Of a stretch of 64,000 bases of DNA, positions 46,193 through 62,238 are shown piece after piece. Under the pieces are notes generated by a model. That model was not told the origin of the DNA. It ran no database searches and worked only from the letters and a program-made list of their open reading frames with translations. Source of the stretch: Scleroderma bovista (Eukaryota; Basidiomycota; Agaricomycetes; Boletales; Sclerodermataceae). The translations under genes were made by a program, and so were the position numbers. The stretch's first letter is position 1, and the number at the start of each line of letters is the position of its first letter. The stretch covers positions 234,258 to 298,257 of the forward strand of contig JAYMGJ010000119.1 of the NCBI GenBank assembly GCA_037178675.1. Direction: 5' to 3'.

Positions 46193-47234
46193 GTGTAAAA
46201 TCATGGATGACAGGAGAGAAGTGAATGGTGAATGGAATGTGTGATTTAGGGTGCACAAATGGTTTTCAACTTTGATTTTGGTGATTGTTTTGTACTCAGG
46301 GAAGTGCCAGCTGGTTGAACCAAGTTGCTAGCTATTAAGGGTCACTGCAGCAAGACAGACTTTGAAATGACAAAGTCTGTTATCCCACCTTGTATTGTCA
46401 GAAGTGACCAACCTGGCATTGTCAAACTCTCAGTCCTTGAGCAATATATGACTTCAAATGATGTACATGATTTACTGGACTGGATGCACTTTATGTGTGG
46501 GGACTGTCTCAGCATTCACGAAGCAGGGGATTTCAACAGTGTTCTATAGTAGCACCTGTAACTTGAAACTGCCCACGAAATCGAAAACAGCATCGAAACT
46601 GATCGAAAACGGCCAACGAAAACAAACTGTGAATTCCCCTATTAATGTGGTTTGGGAATATGGCAGTATTCCCTTGCTTTGCAAGCAAGGGTTCTGGGAA
46701 GACCAACTTTGAAAGTGTTCCCTGAGGGTCTGGACGAGAGAAATATAAACTTGGCTCCTTTTCAGATCGGCGTCCTGCCAACGCGAAGTCTGTACGCCAT
46801 TCAAATTGCACCCGCCAAGCAAGGGTTCTGCCAACGCAGGCGGCATTTCGAGTTACAGTACACAGCCTAATACATAGTAGTAATCCGCCATTTCCTTGGA
46901 AAGGGACAGTTACGGTATCTTCAGACGATTTGACGAGCCTATGGCACTATTGGCCCATACTGCGATTCAGAATGACCAGCCGCTGCTAAGTTGCGGCGGC
47001 GACTTTGAATGCGCGGGAGTACTGCCGATTTTTGACCAGTCAATGGGTTCGATAGAGAGGACGAGAGCTAGAAAGAAAAGTTGCATAAAAGCTCCTACGT
47101 ACAATTGGGGTCACCCCTGATCTTGCTGTACAGTAGTAGCTGGAAGCGCCGATAAGATAACGGCATCGCTTCAACTCCTGAATTCCACCATCGACCGTCC
47201 CGGACTCCATCTCAACGCACCCTCAGCTGTGATC
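46193..47234. other. Intergenic between tandem sirtuins
   Basis: No gene recognised. GCAAGCAAGGGTTCTG occurs near 46680 and a shorter version, GCCAAGCAAGGGTTCTGCC, near 46815. The last about 60 bases would be the promoter of sirtuin 2. This spacer does not resemble the sequence upstream of sirtuin 1. Confidence 0.4.
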
Positions 47235-48800
<1,566 letters not shown>

Positions 48801-49249
48801 TGGATCAAGGGAAGTTCGCCGTGTGTAGGTCTCTAGGGTTGATGTTGACCCAAGGGTGTAATCAAGTAGCAGATTTATGTATCTAGGATCATACGATAGC
48901 AGCGATTGTATAGTACTTCTCCACCACCACCCAACGAGACGGGCCCGGTGCTAAAGAACCCTGAGATCAGGTATCCCGTCTGATTCATTTCCGATGTGAT
49001 TAGCGGGAAGAGTCGGAACAGCTTGAGAAGGGCCACGGGAATCGGGAGAACATGAAAGAGAAGTTACACTGGCATTAGAAGCGGTACTTAATGCTGATCT
49101 AGCCAGATTCTCGAGCTCTCTTCCGTAGACTGCTGGTTGCGCCGGTCAGCAAAGAAGGGGGCAGGGAGGAAATCCAAATCTAGTTCTATTAGTACTGAGG
49201 GTGGTCACACCTACATACGACAGGAGCGTTCGGCCGGTTGCAGCACGGC
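48801..49249. other. Intergenic stretch downstream of sirtuin 2
   Basis: No gene recognised. TGATTCATTTCCGATGTGATT near 48982 resembles TGATTCATATCCGATGTGTTT inside the repeat near 49370, so a small further fragment of the dispersed repeat may be present. Confidence 0.35.
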
Positions 49250-49510
49250 TTGATGAGGCTGTTCCTGAAGTGCTGATTATCGGGTACATAGATCTGGAGA
49301 GCAGGTCGTTATCGGATCTGATGACGACAACATCCCGAGGCAGTCTGGGACCAGGTGTGTCCCTCGTGATTCATATCCGATGTGTTTCACTCTATTTTCC
49401 GTTCCCAGCACGAATCCCCGTTGACATGGGTGACGATATTCATCCCCTGGCTGTTGGCCCATCTTATGTATCACCTGTGACAACATTATGGAAAGATAAT
49501 CATGTCCTAC
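49250..49510 (-). repeat. Inverted dispersed repeat, copy 2
   Basis: Reverse-complement counterpart of 42560-42790, slightly longer through an insertion near 49410-49440. The two copies bracket the SYLF gene and both sirtuins in inverted orientation. Confidence 0.75.
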
Positions 49511-50030
49511 CATATGGCGTTGTTCCGAGGTCGGGATACCTCGGCCTCCGGTCCTACCGTCTCGATATATGTACTGTGACAACGAACCTCGAGCGACATG
49601 ACAGCTCCACGGAGATGATCAGACATGGATCCAACAGGTCTTCGGCCGCAGATTCAGCTGAAGCAGAAAATAGCATACATACCCTATGTTCTCCTAGTCG
49701 GAGCTGCAAAAAATTTGTAGGAGGTCCCGCATTATAAAACTTGCCAGCCGTCATCGTGATGCCCTCGTTCCTTCAGTCCAACGCATTCCAACACATGGGA
49801 GTTTTTGTACGCCTATACCAGCGCCTTTGTGCGTTCCCCGTCACTCGCTTGAACTCGGGCATGGGACTAACGACGGTTTTCAGCCTGCAGTTCTCCTCCT
49901 CAGGTCACGCACCCTTGAACGCCTTAAGCCAGTAAAACAAGGTCTTATTCCGCAGAGTTTTTGTGCATGAAGTTGTTTTCTGATATCGACTTGAAGAAAA
50001 AAATCATATAGACGATCATCATCATCCAAA
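49511..50030. other. Promoter-side region of the magnesium ATPase gene
   Basis: No gene recognised; a plus-strand open frame (49201-49737) runs through the repeat and is not conserved with the other copy. The last 100 bases are the likely leader of the ATPase gene (AT-rich GAAGAAAAAAATCATATAGACG near 49990). Confidence 0.4.
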
Positions 50031-53000
50031 ATGACGCTTTCTTTGAATGCTATTTTTGCCAAATGTTTTCGGCGACGTTCTTCGGACGATCCCGAAGATC
50101 ACGTGACACGAGAGGAACACATGACTGCCAAATTAGCACGTTTTGCCAAAGTCCCTGCCTCGCAAATATTCGAGTCTGTGCTTTCCCCCCATCGTCGTTC
50201 TTTTTGGCTAACTTGTGTGTGGATAGAATTGAGCCCACATGGAGCCCCCTTGGTCTGTCGCAGGAAGCTGCCGCTCAAGCCCTCAAGCAGCATGGTCTCA
50301 ACACCCCTGTAGCAGAGCGTCCACTAGCTGCCATGTCCATCCTATGGACGGCACTTTGGAACCCATTTAACATTCTCCTTACCATTCTTGCCATTGTCAA
50401 CATCGCAACCAAGGATGTCGCGACGTTTGTGGTCATGATGGCCATGGTCGTTGCTTCTACTGGGCTCCGCTACTGGCAAGAGATGAAGTCCATGGTTCAG
50501 GCCCTCAGATTGGTTAGGTCCATCGTTACTCGTGTCAGGGTTGTCAGGGTTGTCAATGGGCGTCCCCAAGAGCTCGAGATCGATCAGAAGGAGGTTGTCC
50601 CAGGCGATATCATTGCCGTGGCCAGTCAGTTCCTTTCAACGCTTTTCGTGTCAGTGGTTCTAATGTTATGTTCTAGGTGGAGATGTTTTCCCTGGAGACT
50701 CAGTTCTCATTTCGTCCGAGGCACTGACTGTCACGCAGGCATCCCTTACAGGCGAATTGATGCCAATCGACAAGACCGTTCGTCTCATAGCCGCACCTGA
50801 ATCGGAACCATTCCACCTTCTGAACAATGATAACGTTTGTCTGGCTGGAACTTCTGCCGCAGCTGGGAACGGGCGTGCCGTTGTCATCTTCACAGGGGAG
50901 CACACCTACATGGCTGGAATTGCCGAGGAGCTCAACAGAAAGAGGCCTGAAAATGCGGTCCAGATGGGCATCAGGAAGGTTAGCTACGTGCTCATGGGCT
51001 TCATGTTTGTGAGTAGGCCAGATCCTTTCTTCTTTCGTTGTAGGAGATACATCATTGGCCAGATCATGGCCCCGATTGTATTTGTCGTGCAAGGAGCCGT
51101 AAGCCATGACTGGAAAGGAGCGATCATGTTCGCCATTGCTATTGCCGTCGGCATTACACCCGAAATGCTTCCTATGATTGTGGTACGTCTCAGCCCCTGT
51201 GCTACTTAATGTCAATTAAAAGTTCACTTGCAAGGCTTCCAACCTGGCTCTGTCAGCTGTTCGTATTGCGAAGCAAAAGGTCATCGTGAAACGCTTCGAC
51301 GCCATCCAAAATTTGGGCGCCGTCAAAGTCCTGTGCTCAGACAAGACAGGAACCTTGACCATTGATCTAGTTCGCATCTCTTCCTCTGTTACTCCCGCGG
51401 GCAAGGATTCAGATTTACCCATTAAGCTGGCTTTCATCAACTCGTCCTTGCAAACTGGTACCCGCAGCCCAATCGACCGTGCAATCGTGGACTATGTGTG
51501 CAATCACGAGGGCTCTCTCGAAGGTGACTGGCAGGTCGATTGGCACAAGCACGGTGAAGTTCCTTTTGATTCTACCCGCCGCCTTCTTTCTGTTCTCGTT
51601 GCAAAAGCATCCATGGATGGGGATGGGCTCTTAGTTACAAAAGGCGCTGTCGAGGAGATCTTGGAACGATGTGTCTCGATGTACCGCTACCAAGAAGACT
51701 CAATCTCTCCCTCGATGTCCAACTTCAAGTTGGATTCTTCCTGCTCGACAAGCTTGTCCGATGATGACCGCCGTGGTGTCCTCGAGACAGCTAAACGCTT
51801 GAATGAGGAAGGTCTGCGACTCATCGCTGTGGCTTGCAAAACCGTCGCCGTCAAGGCATTCATGACTCTTACTACTGTCTATGAAGACGACCTTGTCTTT
51901 ATTGGCTTTGTGAGCTTCTTAGATCCCCTCAAACCTGACGCTGCGGGTGCCATTAAAGAGCTGTCCAAACTCAATGTGCAGGTGCGCATTCTCACTGGTG
52001 ATGCTCCAGCCGTGGCTGCAAAGGTTGCTCGTGACCTCGGACTCCTGGATGCCCCCAACGTGACGCTGATATCTGAGAAGAACGACGAGGAGGCGTCTAA
52101 TTCCGTCGGCTTCGGCGACCTCGTCATTACAGGACCTCGACTCGCTGAACTGTCCAAGGACAAGGATGCCTTTGCAGAAGCCGTCGAACGCGCTGTCATC
52201 TTTGCAAAGCTTTCGCCCTACCAGAAACTCGAGGTCGTGAAAGCACTGCGTGCTGGGGGCGGTGGACGCGCTGTTGCATTCCTAGGTGACGGCGTGAACG
52301 ATGCGCTGGCCATTCGCGGTGCGGACGTTGGGATATCCGTGGACTCTGGAACTGAGATTGCCAAAGAGGCGGCGGACGTTATATTGCTTGAGAAGAGCTT
52401 ACATGTGGTTGCAGTTGGCGTAGTGCAGGGTAGGATCACGTAGGTTTCGCCTTTCCTTTCGGATGCCGACGCTCACACCTGTATCTAAGGCTTCTGAACA
52501 CCATGAAGTATATCAAGATGGCATGCTCGTCAAACTTTGGTAACGTCTTTTCGGTGCTTGGTACGCTTTGTTTCGTTCGGACTGCGATAGCAAGTAGTGA
52601 TGCTTGCTCTTCTATCAGTTGCTTCTGCGTGGCTGCCATACCAACCTATGCTTCCTTTGCAGCTTTTGACGCAAAACTTGTTGTATGACTTTTCCCAGGG
52701 ATCTATTCCTTGGTATGTACTTCTCCTATTCACTCCCTATAGTCTTCTGATTCCCGCCGAAGGGATAACGTCGACCCGGAGTATTTGGAAGCACCAAGAA
52801 CGTGGGGCGCCATGTCCATTATTAGATTCATGGTTTGCATCGGTCCGTTCTCGAGCCCATTTGACATTCTTACATTCTGCATTAACTGGTGAGCGCTACC
52901 ATTCAATTGCACATGCGCTCTTATAGTGGTCCTGTTACTTCAGGTTCCACTACAAGATTAGATCGTTAGATTCTCCCTTGGTACCCCTTGCACAGACGAA

Positions 53001-53350
53001 CTGGTTCCTCGAGGGCTCATTGACTCAGGTACGACTCCCGTCTCATTTACTCCAGCACCATCGTACCTCATACCAACTCGCGCATGTAGCTGTTCATCAT
53101 CCAGTTCCTTAGGACAGGCAAGATCCCCTTCATCCAATCCCGCGCGTCGCTCCCTGTCGTCCTCGTCACCTTTGGCATTGCATGTATCGCCATGGTTATT
53201 CCGTACATCCCCAAAGTCAACACGGCTCTCCATATGACTCCGCCCCATCCAGAATTCTATGCGTACCTTGTCGGAATCGTTGCGGCTTATGCGGCTGTCG
53301 TGCATGTGGTTAAAGTGCTGTACCAGATGAAGTTCAAGGAGTGGCTTTGA
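50031..53350 (+). CDS. MgtA/MgtB-type (P3B) magnesium P-type ATPase
   Basis: ATP-driven Mg2+ transporter of the bacterial MgtA/MgtB type, integral membrane protein. Ten exons: 50031-50173, 50227-50624, 50677-51008, 51063-51182, 51235-52439, 52490-52560, 52619-52712, 52763-52888, 52944-53028, 53090-53350; about 944 residues, like MgtA. Signs: [19 protein letters not shown] and [12 protein letters not shown] (actuator), [15 protein letters not shown] (family-specific helix), CSDKTGTLT (phosphorylated Asp), then [76 protein letters not shown]. The hinge motif reads [10 protein letters not shown] where P-type ATPases have GDGxNDAPAL. Intron-rich with GT-AG introns, so a resident fungal gene, not contamination; the first donor (GTCTGT) is weak. 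P3B pumps are mainly bacterial, with scattered fungal occurrence. Confidence 0.9.
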
Positions 53351-54001
53351 TGCACGAAGGGGGATGTATCGAGGAGTTGTTTCATGTTATTCAGGAGCAA
53401 TTGGATCTAGATAGATTGTTTTGATTACCCGTAGTTGTATACCGTTATTGTTGCTCTATCAGGATGGCGCACGTGTTGGGTTTTGATTGTCTGTATAGTG
53501 ATATGGTCTCGATGCTTACTGTAAACAACTGCTCATAAACCGTTGGACCAACAAGATAAACTACCGTCTGACCCTGGACCAGTTCATCGCAATTACATAA
53601 GTGGAACCGAAAACAAATCACCCGAGAACTTGTTGAGAACACCTGGACCCCCTGAGTCACTCCTCCAAACCACCCCAAACTTACAATATTGTACAAGACT
53701 GGATTACAAACTCAGATTTTAGTGGGTATCAAGCCGCGACGACCCCCTACTCACTGGGGACCTCGGACGGTGCAGGGAGCCACACACTACCCCGCTCACT
53801 AGACACGGTGGGGTGTGCGTAAGAGCATTGTTCCTCGGACTGAAGCCCAACTGGGCTTTCGATACAGTGTATTAGACTTGTCAGCGGCTACACTTGTCTA
53901 AGAAAAAAAGTAAACGACTGCTATGGCGAGTTATCATCTCACCCTGTTGCTTCCAGCGACAAACCCGAATTCAGCTTCAAGAATACATGTCATAGGTTGA
54001 T
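53351..54001. other. Convergent intergenic region
   Basis: 3' flanks of the Mg ATPase (+) and glucoamylase (-). A GC-rich stretch at 53730-53880 contains potential hairpins (CCCAACTGGGC near 53849; CCCCCTACTCACTGGGG). No gene supported. Confidence 0.4.
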
Positions 54002-56073
<2,072 letters not shown>

Positions 56074-56220
56074 GGTTGATGTCCGAAGGTTTGTCAAGTG
56101 TAGCGCCGGCTGCTAGTAGTTGCTAGACTTGAGTAATAGACGGAAAGTACTTGTTGGTTGTGAGCTCGTGAGGGCGGAAAAGAGAGAGATAAGATTATTG
56201 TGATTGGGAAGAATCGCGCC

Positions 56221-56226
56221 TTTATA
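56221..56226 (-). promoter_or_regulatory. TATA box of the glucoamylase gene
   Basis: GTATAAAGGCG on the minus strand, about 150 bases before the ATG at 56073. It implies transcription starting near 56195-56190 and leaves no room for an unspliced signal-peptide exon upstream. Confidence 0.5.
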
Positions 56227-57584
56227 CTACAGAGATCACCGGGATATGCCGAATCAGTGCGCAGCAACATCGGACCGTTCTCTCCGCTAGCATCGTCACA
56301 CATGTACTCCCCTCCAGAGGTCTTTCATTCCGTAGCTACTCGACTGCTCCTATCCTTGCCCGCCTTCTTTCTTTTTTTGGAAATTTCCTCTTCAGGCCGC
56401 CTATCTCCATCCGCACGTTTTCACCTTCAAGCGTACTGGGCCAGGGCCTCTTCAGTTGGTGATATGCCACGCGAACCCCTGAGACAACTAGGTCTTGCTA
56501 TTGCATCGAGAGGCTCCTCAAACAGCCGAGTGCGACTATAGATTGGAGATGCGGCTCCGATAGCCTTTATTAGCCCCGGATCAGCAAATGTGTCTAAACT
56601 TAGCCAGGCCAAAATAGACCCGCTCCCGGAGGCAAACCGTAATACACGTGGTTGACAAGAATACTTGCTGACTTCATTGGACAGAATACAGCTGATCAAG
56701 GATCAGTCGCATCGCAGACTTGTTGCAGACTTGTGATTTGAGATTACCATATTGACAGTGCTGAACTTCAGGACTCACATAAAGTCAGTTGAGAGTATCA
56801 CGCCCTATGCAATACTATGCCCAAATCCTAACATTTACGAACCTCTTGGCCTAGATGCCAGAGTGCTGGGAAGGCTGGAGCCCTCCAACAATCCGCTGTT
56901 CCCGGGACTGACAGTCTAGCATGACCCTTGTACTGTTTCATCAGGAATTTGACATGTTGCTTATTTAATCCTTATTCAACTTAAATGCATCAAATAAGCT
57001 CAAATAAGTCAGCTTCACAATAAGTTGAATCCAGACCACTCATTTTCTTATCTGAGCTTATTTCAAACTTATTTCAAACTTTCTTCCATCTTTCTGCTCT
57101 TGTAGTGCTTTGTTATCATTTCATTCACCAGTCAAATAAGCCAAAAAAGCAGTTCAATTACACATATCCAGACAATTAAGTAAATAGAAAAGTGAATGTA
57201 AGACGCACATAAAAGCAACAAAAAGCAGGAAATGGTAATTGGCGATGGCAGGGCTCCATGCAGAACTGACGAGCGGGCAATGGAATGGTAATCAACGACA
57301 GCGGGGCTCCATACGGAACTGACAAGTGGGAATAGTAGCAATCAGCGACGACAGCTAGAATATGTTCACAGATAAGACCGAGTGCAACAATTGGTAAACA
57401 AGCAGCCAGAGGACGATGGTATGAGAATCTGTAGTAAACGCATCAGTTTGAGTCCATTACCATTCGCAGGGACCCTACCACAGAACGAAAAAAGTAGGTG
57501 ATAATGATGGGATACGGTAGGTATAACATTTGCAAAAATTCCTGGAAACAAAGCATGTAAACTGGGTGAACAACCAAAAATGAG
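56227..57584. other. Intergenic region bordering mobile-element zone
   Basis: No gene recognised. Around 56960-57090 the motif AAATAAG(C/T) occurs several times in both orientations (CAAATAAGCTCAAATAAGT and GAGCTTATTTCAAACTTATTT), forming an imperfect inverted repeat. Confidence 0.4.
57232..57332. repeat. Two-copy direct repeat of about 53 bp
   Basis: ATGGTAATTGGCGATGGCAG...GGGCTCCATGCAGAACTGAC is followed 53 bases later by ATGGTAATCAACGACAGCG...GGGCTCCATACGGAACTGAC. It lies within the mobile-element zone. Confidence 0.7.
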
Positions 57585-60035
57585 CTACTTACAAAGGAAA
57601 CCTCGAGGATTCACAGCCTCCACGGGATCACAGGCTGTGACAGCGCTGCTACTTGCTGCAATCTGGAGCTTGTGAGCACGTTGGGCAGCCTTAACTGTGT
57701 CATGAAGCCAAGTAGGACCTTGTTTGGTAATCGAGTCCCTGTATGCCAACGAGTCAACGCCCCAGTTTGGCCACGAAAAGTTGAAGGACGTGGATGTGTT
57801 CTTCCCGGTTGCTCTATTGAGAACTTTAGGAAGCTTGAATCTGATCTTGCTGTCCCCAGCCTCCGCCATGGATGTAAGAACATCATCAATATCGATAGTT
57901 CCATCCATGATGTACTTGATGGCACGCTCCAACTTCCGAAACAAAGCAAATTAATTACTGAAGGGGAACAGTATAGCAACTCACCGCTGCACTTGCCATA
58001 CCAAGAACACCTGCCATGTCCTTTCCAGCCGCAAGATCCTTCGTATCCCACTGATGAATATCAACATAGCCCACAATGTCATTGAGATGGGTGGTACCGA
58101 GTAATTCAACAAGAAAAGCAGACCGGAACATTCCTTCAGAAGAGGGCTCGTCAGCGTTTTCACAAAGGAAAGCGAAGTCCTTGAATAGCTTTGCGGCCAT
58201 AGTGGAAACATCCACATCATCGTCTAACTTGGAAAAAAAATCTATCATGATGCAGATGGCAGTGGAGCCTATTCCACTGCGCCACTCAGCAAGGCACTGT
58301 TGGATCTTGGAGCACGTAGTTAACATCATTCGTGATCAGATATTGAATCCAGAATTTACAATTCCTATTACCGAGCCGTCTGCAGTAACCCTGTACTTGA
58401 CATGAGGGAACACAACGTCCCACACAATCTGCACCGTGACGACAAGCAATTCTTCAGGTATAGCCCAGACATTAGGTTGGGCGCCGGCCCAGAGTGTGAT
58501 CGTGCCAACCAGCCTGCGGGACCACCTACTATCATTGGACGGAACAGGGAGATCCTTGATGGTATATTTCTTCTTTATGGTTTCGATAATATAGCCATCT
58601 GCATCATACTGGAGCTCTGCAGTAGCATAAGTGACATTCATCAAAGCGTTGGAAGCACTGAACATACTAAGATCTGGAGGCGGTACTGTCGCGTGCCTGG
58701 TTACCTCAATCTTGACTTTCTTTGGCAATGGCTGAGGTTCACATACGATTCCGACTGTTGTCTGTATCAGTTCTCATTAGTTTGTACAAAACCGGATCCA
58801 AATAAATGGACTTACAGAGGCAGTTGTTCATCCCACTCTCCTTGTGTAGCAGAGTGTGGGTCTCCTTCACAGCGTCAAGTTCCTTGGGCCCACTGTCAAA
58901 TTCATATTCGTCAATTTTTCGCTTCCCTGTGCTGGAGCCTGGGGCGCTGGTGCCTTCCACATGTGGGCTGGTGAGCAGGGTCTCATCAAGGAATTCAACG
59001 TCACTGTCGATTGGTGCAGAACAGACCTAGCAACCAGGTAAGTAATATTGTTGATGCACAAAGATCCACTTACCACAACAACCTTCTTTCCGTGTTCACT
59101 CATTTGATTTCCAACAGTATGTGCATGCTCGTCTTCACCATCAACATCATCACTAAACACGTCTGATAGGTCATCCTGTTCTGGGATGTTGGATGGGACT
59201 TGCAGCTCCTGGCGGCCGCTAAAGGAAGTCGCACTTGAGGAATGGGTAGTGAAAGAGAGCATCGAGGGAGGGGGGTGCCGAGCAGAGGAGGTTGTGTCAG
59301 CCATAGACGTCGCAGGTGACTTCGCAGTGGTAACACCTGCTTTCCACCTCAGAACGTGCCCGCCAATGGGCACATCCCTAGCCCTAGTGTTGAGCGCCAG
59401 GTCACAGAAGAACAGCGTAGATTGAGTGAGTGTCAACATAGTCAGAGCGTGAGAGAGTGCGGCTTACCCAATTTGCAGTGCGGCTGCAATGTTGCATGCA
59501 CATTGCATGAGGCCATCAGAAGACGTGGACTGGTCAAAATGCAACTCACTCTGCTGCTTTGTTCCCTCGAGTTGATGCTGCACTTTCACAGCATTGATCT
59601 GTTCCTTCAATGACCTATTCTGTGGAGTCTTCCCTGGAGTTGGGACACTAGTGCGTAACGACGTGAGTTGTCCAAACTTTATCACAATTTGATCAGCGAT
59701 CCATTGATTGTACTAGTATAAAACAGTACATTACCTCAGTCGCTGTGGTCCGGTCCAGCATTCTTGGATTTAACTCACGGACGAGGACGGACAGGCACTG
59801 ACTTTTTCACTACAGCTTGTTCCACCTCCATCTCCACTTCCATATCTGCCAGGCGGGCGATTCCTTTCTTCTTGGCCTGTTCTTTTTCTGCCTGAGCATC
59901 TCTGAGCAGCTTGTCGTCAGCTGCCTTTTCTGCTTTGGTACACCGCTTTCCCCCGGCTTGGAGAACAATCTCTCCAGGGTGACTGGTTGCATTCTTGGCC
60001 CGTGTGCGGGGTCGAGAGGTTTTGTCGACGTCCAT
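57585..60035 (-). CDS. Agaricomycete transposon-associated protein, unnamed family
   Basis: Multi-exon minus-strand gene starting MDVDKTSRPRTRAKNATSHP at 60035. The first exon has GGKRCTKAEKAADDKLLRDA and ends VPVRPRP; a middle part is low-complexity and acidic (SDVFSDDVDGEDEHAH), then PKKVKIEV, a segment ending VWDVVFPHVKYRVTADGSV, a helical domain (GMFRSAFLVELLGTTHL, GMASAALERAIKYIMDG) and FKLPKVLNRATGKNTSTS. This architecture is one I know as a high-copy, uncharacterised protein in Agaricomycetes, often beside Plavaka-like transposons (similar to DUF6532-type proteins). Exon borders between 59,775 and 58,330 are approximate. It stands divergently to the Plavaka transposase and may belong to the same element. 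Function unknown. Confidence 0.55.
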
Positions 60036-60156
60036 GATCAAGTGCAGGCTTGGGGGTAGGGAATTTGAGGGAGTTTTTGGGAAGGGAGATGAGAGGAAGG
60101 GCCCTGACAATTTGTAAGTTTTTGTGTTTGCCCTAAAAAAAAAAGACTAACAATTT

Positions 60157-62238
60157 ATGGTGGATTTCTGTAACAGCGTAACCTGTCAGCCATCGCCTCT
60201 CTGCAAAAGCCACCACCTCCCTCTGGGCCTCACTGTTATGTTTTTGGCTGACCGGAACATTCACCAGCTTCCATGTGGCCATCCTGGCTGCAATCGGTAC
60301 TTCAAGACATCAGCTGGGCGCACGAAGCACCGGCATGCTCAACATCCTATTATTACACCCTCTGACCCACCTCGGATCTTAACTCCATCGCTACCCTCTT
60401 CCACCGGTTCTGAGAAGTTGAATCCTCTTAGCGACAATGGCATGGAATCTGGCTTGGGGGGTCCTCCCACTCCCTTGCACGCCATAGACTCTCAATTTTA
60501 TGGCCCTGGAGACAAGCTTTATAGAAATTATCACCCAAAACTCACTGGTAATGTGACTTGTTTTGTTATAGTTTTAGTTGGTTTACTAACGTCCAAAATC
60601 CAGCAAGGCCATGCAATGAGCAAGGTGAATTCCTTGCTGCCGGGGCCCCTCCAACTCCGGTCGTTACTAACCCAAACGACTGGGCTCCTTTTGATAATCG
60701 CATGCAGTTTGAAACAGCTGACTTACTATACACCCGCATCCAAATGCCAGCGCCACAAATCAACACCCTAATGGACATTTGGGCAGCTATGCTACTCGAA
60801 CATGGTGCTAGGCCTCCCTTTGACAACTGCTGTACTCTCTACAACACTATTGACGACATCCCGCTTGGTGATGTCAAGTGGCAATGGTTCAAGGTCCAGT
60901 ACACCGGCGAGATACCAACAGTCAACCCCCCTCCTTGGATGTAGCAATCTTATGAAGTGTGGTATCGTGATGTCCGGGAAGTCATTCACCGAATACTTGG
61001 GAATCCAAGCTATGCAGATGAGATGGACTTGCATCCATTTTGCGAGTTTTCATCTGAAGGCGATCAGCGCCAGTATTGTGACTTTATGTCAGGCGATTGG
61101 GCCTGGGACCAGGCAGTAGGTGTTTGGGCCCCTTTCTCTCATTATTTAAATAACCTTTACTTCAATAGGATATAATCTCGGAGGACAAAGCAACACTTGG
61201 AAGCACGTTCATCCCAATCATTTTGGGCAGTGACAAAACAACAGTATCCATTGCCACTGGCAACAACGAATTCTATCTGCTTTACTTATCCATTGGCAAC
61301 GTCCGCAACAATGTTCGTCGTGCTCACCGACATGCTCTTGTTCTTCTAGGCTTCCTGGCAATTCCCAAAAGTAAGTGTATACTATTTTATTGTTTTTGTG
61401 ATTCTGAACTTATACAACATCCTAGCAACGAAAGAACATTCATCGAACATGGATTTTCGAAAGTTCCGGTGGCAGCTATACCATCGCTCCCTCTCCATGA
61501 TCCTCGATCCACTCAAGGCTGCAATGATGTCGCCTGAAGTAGTCAGGTTCGGCGATGGATATTTTCGCCGTGTTATATATGGTCTAGGTCCTTACATTGC
61601 AGATTACGAGGAGCAGGCACTCTTGGCCTGCATTGTCCGAGGATGGTGTGCAAGGTAAGTTACTTCTACACCTTTTGATTTGCTACGCTAATAATAGGTT
61701 TTCAGATGCCAAGCACCGCGCAACAATCTGGATGCTGACGCTCTACTGCGTTGTCATGAGTTCACAGAAGCTCTCTTCGAAGAGGCGCAGAATTTTCTCA
61801 CTATTCTTTGGGACGAATATGGAATAGTCAATGACCTCGTGGTGAGTGCACCCTATTTATCATGATGTGACCATTAGGATATTCATATCATCTTCAAGCC
61901 TTTCACAAACGACTTCCCTTGGGCCGATATCTATTGCCTCATTGCCCCTGACATCCTACACCAATTAATAAAGGGTTGTTTCAAAGATCACCTTGTGGAC
62001 TGGGTTGAGACATACCTCAAATTGCGGTATGGACCAAGGGTGGCAGAGCACATTTTAGATGATATTGATCGGAGGTATGTTCGGTCCGCTTTACATTGGC
62101 GTCGTTGCATGTCCACTAACTACTATCTTTTACTAGGATTGCTGCCATTGCGCCATTTACAGGCTTGCGTCGCTTCCCACAAGGCCAAGGCTTCAAACAA
62201 TGGACTGGGGACGACTCCAAGGCTTTGATGAAGCAGGT
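60157..62238 (+). pseudogene. Plavaka-type transposase, nonsense codon and truncation
   Basis: Exons: 60157-60547, 60604-61115, 61169-61370, 61426-61654, 61706-61841, 61899-62074, 62137-62238. The N-terminus carries a C2H2 finger (CGHPGCNRYFKTSAGRTKH then HAQH). Later come DWAPFDNRMQFETADLLYTR, EVWYRDVREVIHRILGN, then the diagnostic block ILGSDKTTVSIATGNNEFY, IGNVRNNVRRAHRHALVLLG, FRWQLYHRS, EQALLACIVRGWCARC and APDILHQLIKGCFKDHLVDW. These identify the Plavaka group of the Kyakuja-Dileera-Zisupton DNA transposases. A TAG stop replaces a codon in PPPWM-stop-QSYEVW (60942-60944), and the gene ends at LMKQ (62238), where tandem-repeat DNA replaces the C-terminal half. No intact element. Confidence 0.85.

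Noticed and set aside
46544..46846. 100-codon minus-strand frame between the sirtuins
   Set aside because: No family signature, no plausible splice partners; composition resembles repeated non-coding DNA.
49201..49737. 178-codon plus-strand frame as a gene
   Set aside because: It runs through the inverted repeat and its frame is not conserved in the other repeat copy.
53730..53880. Possible structured non-coding RNA with short hairpins
   Set aside because: Hairpins are short and match no RNA family I recognise; ordinary GC-rich intergenic DNA explains them.
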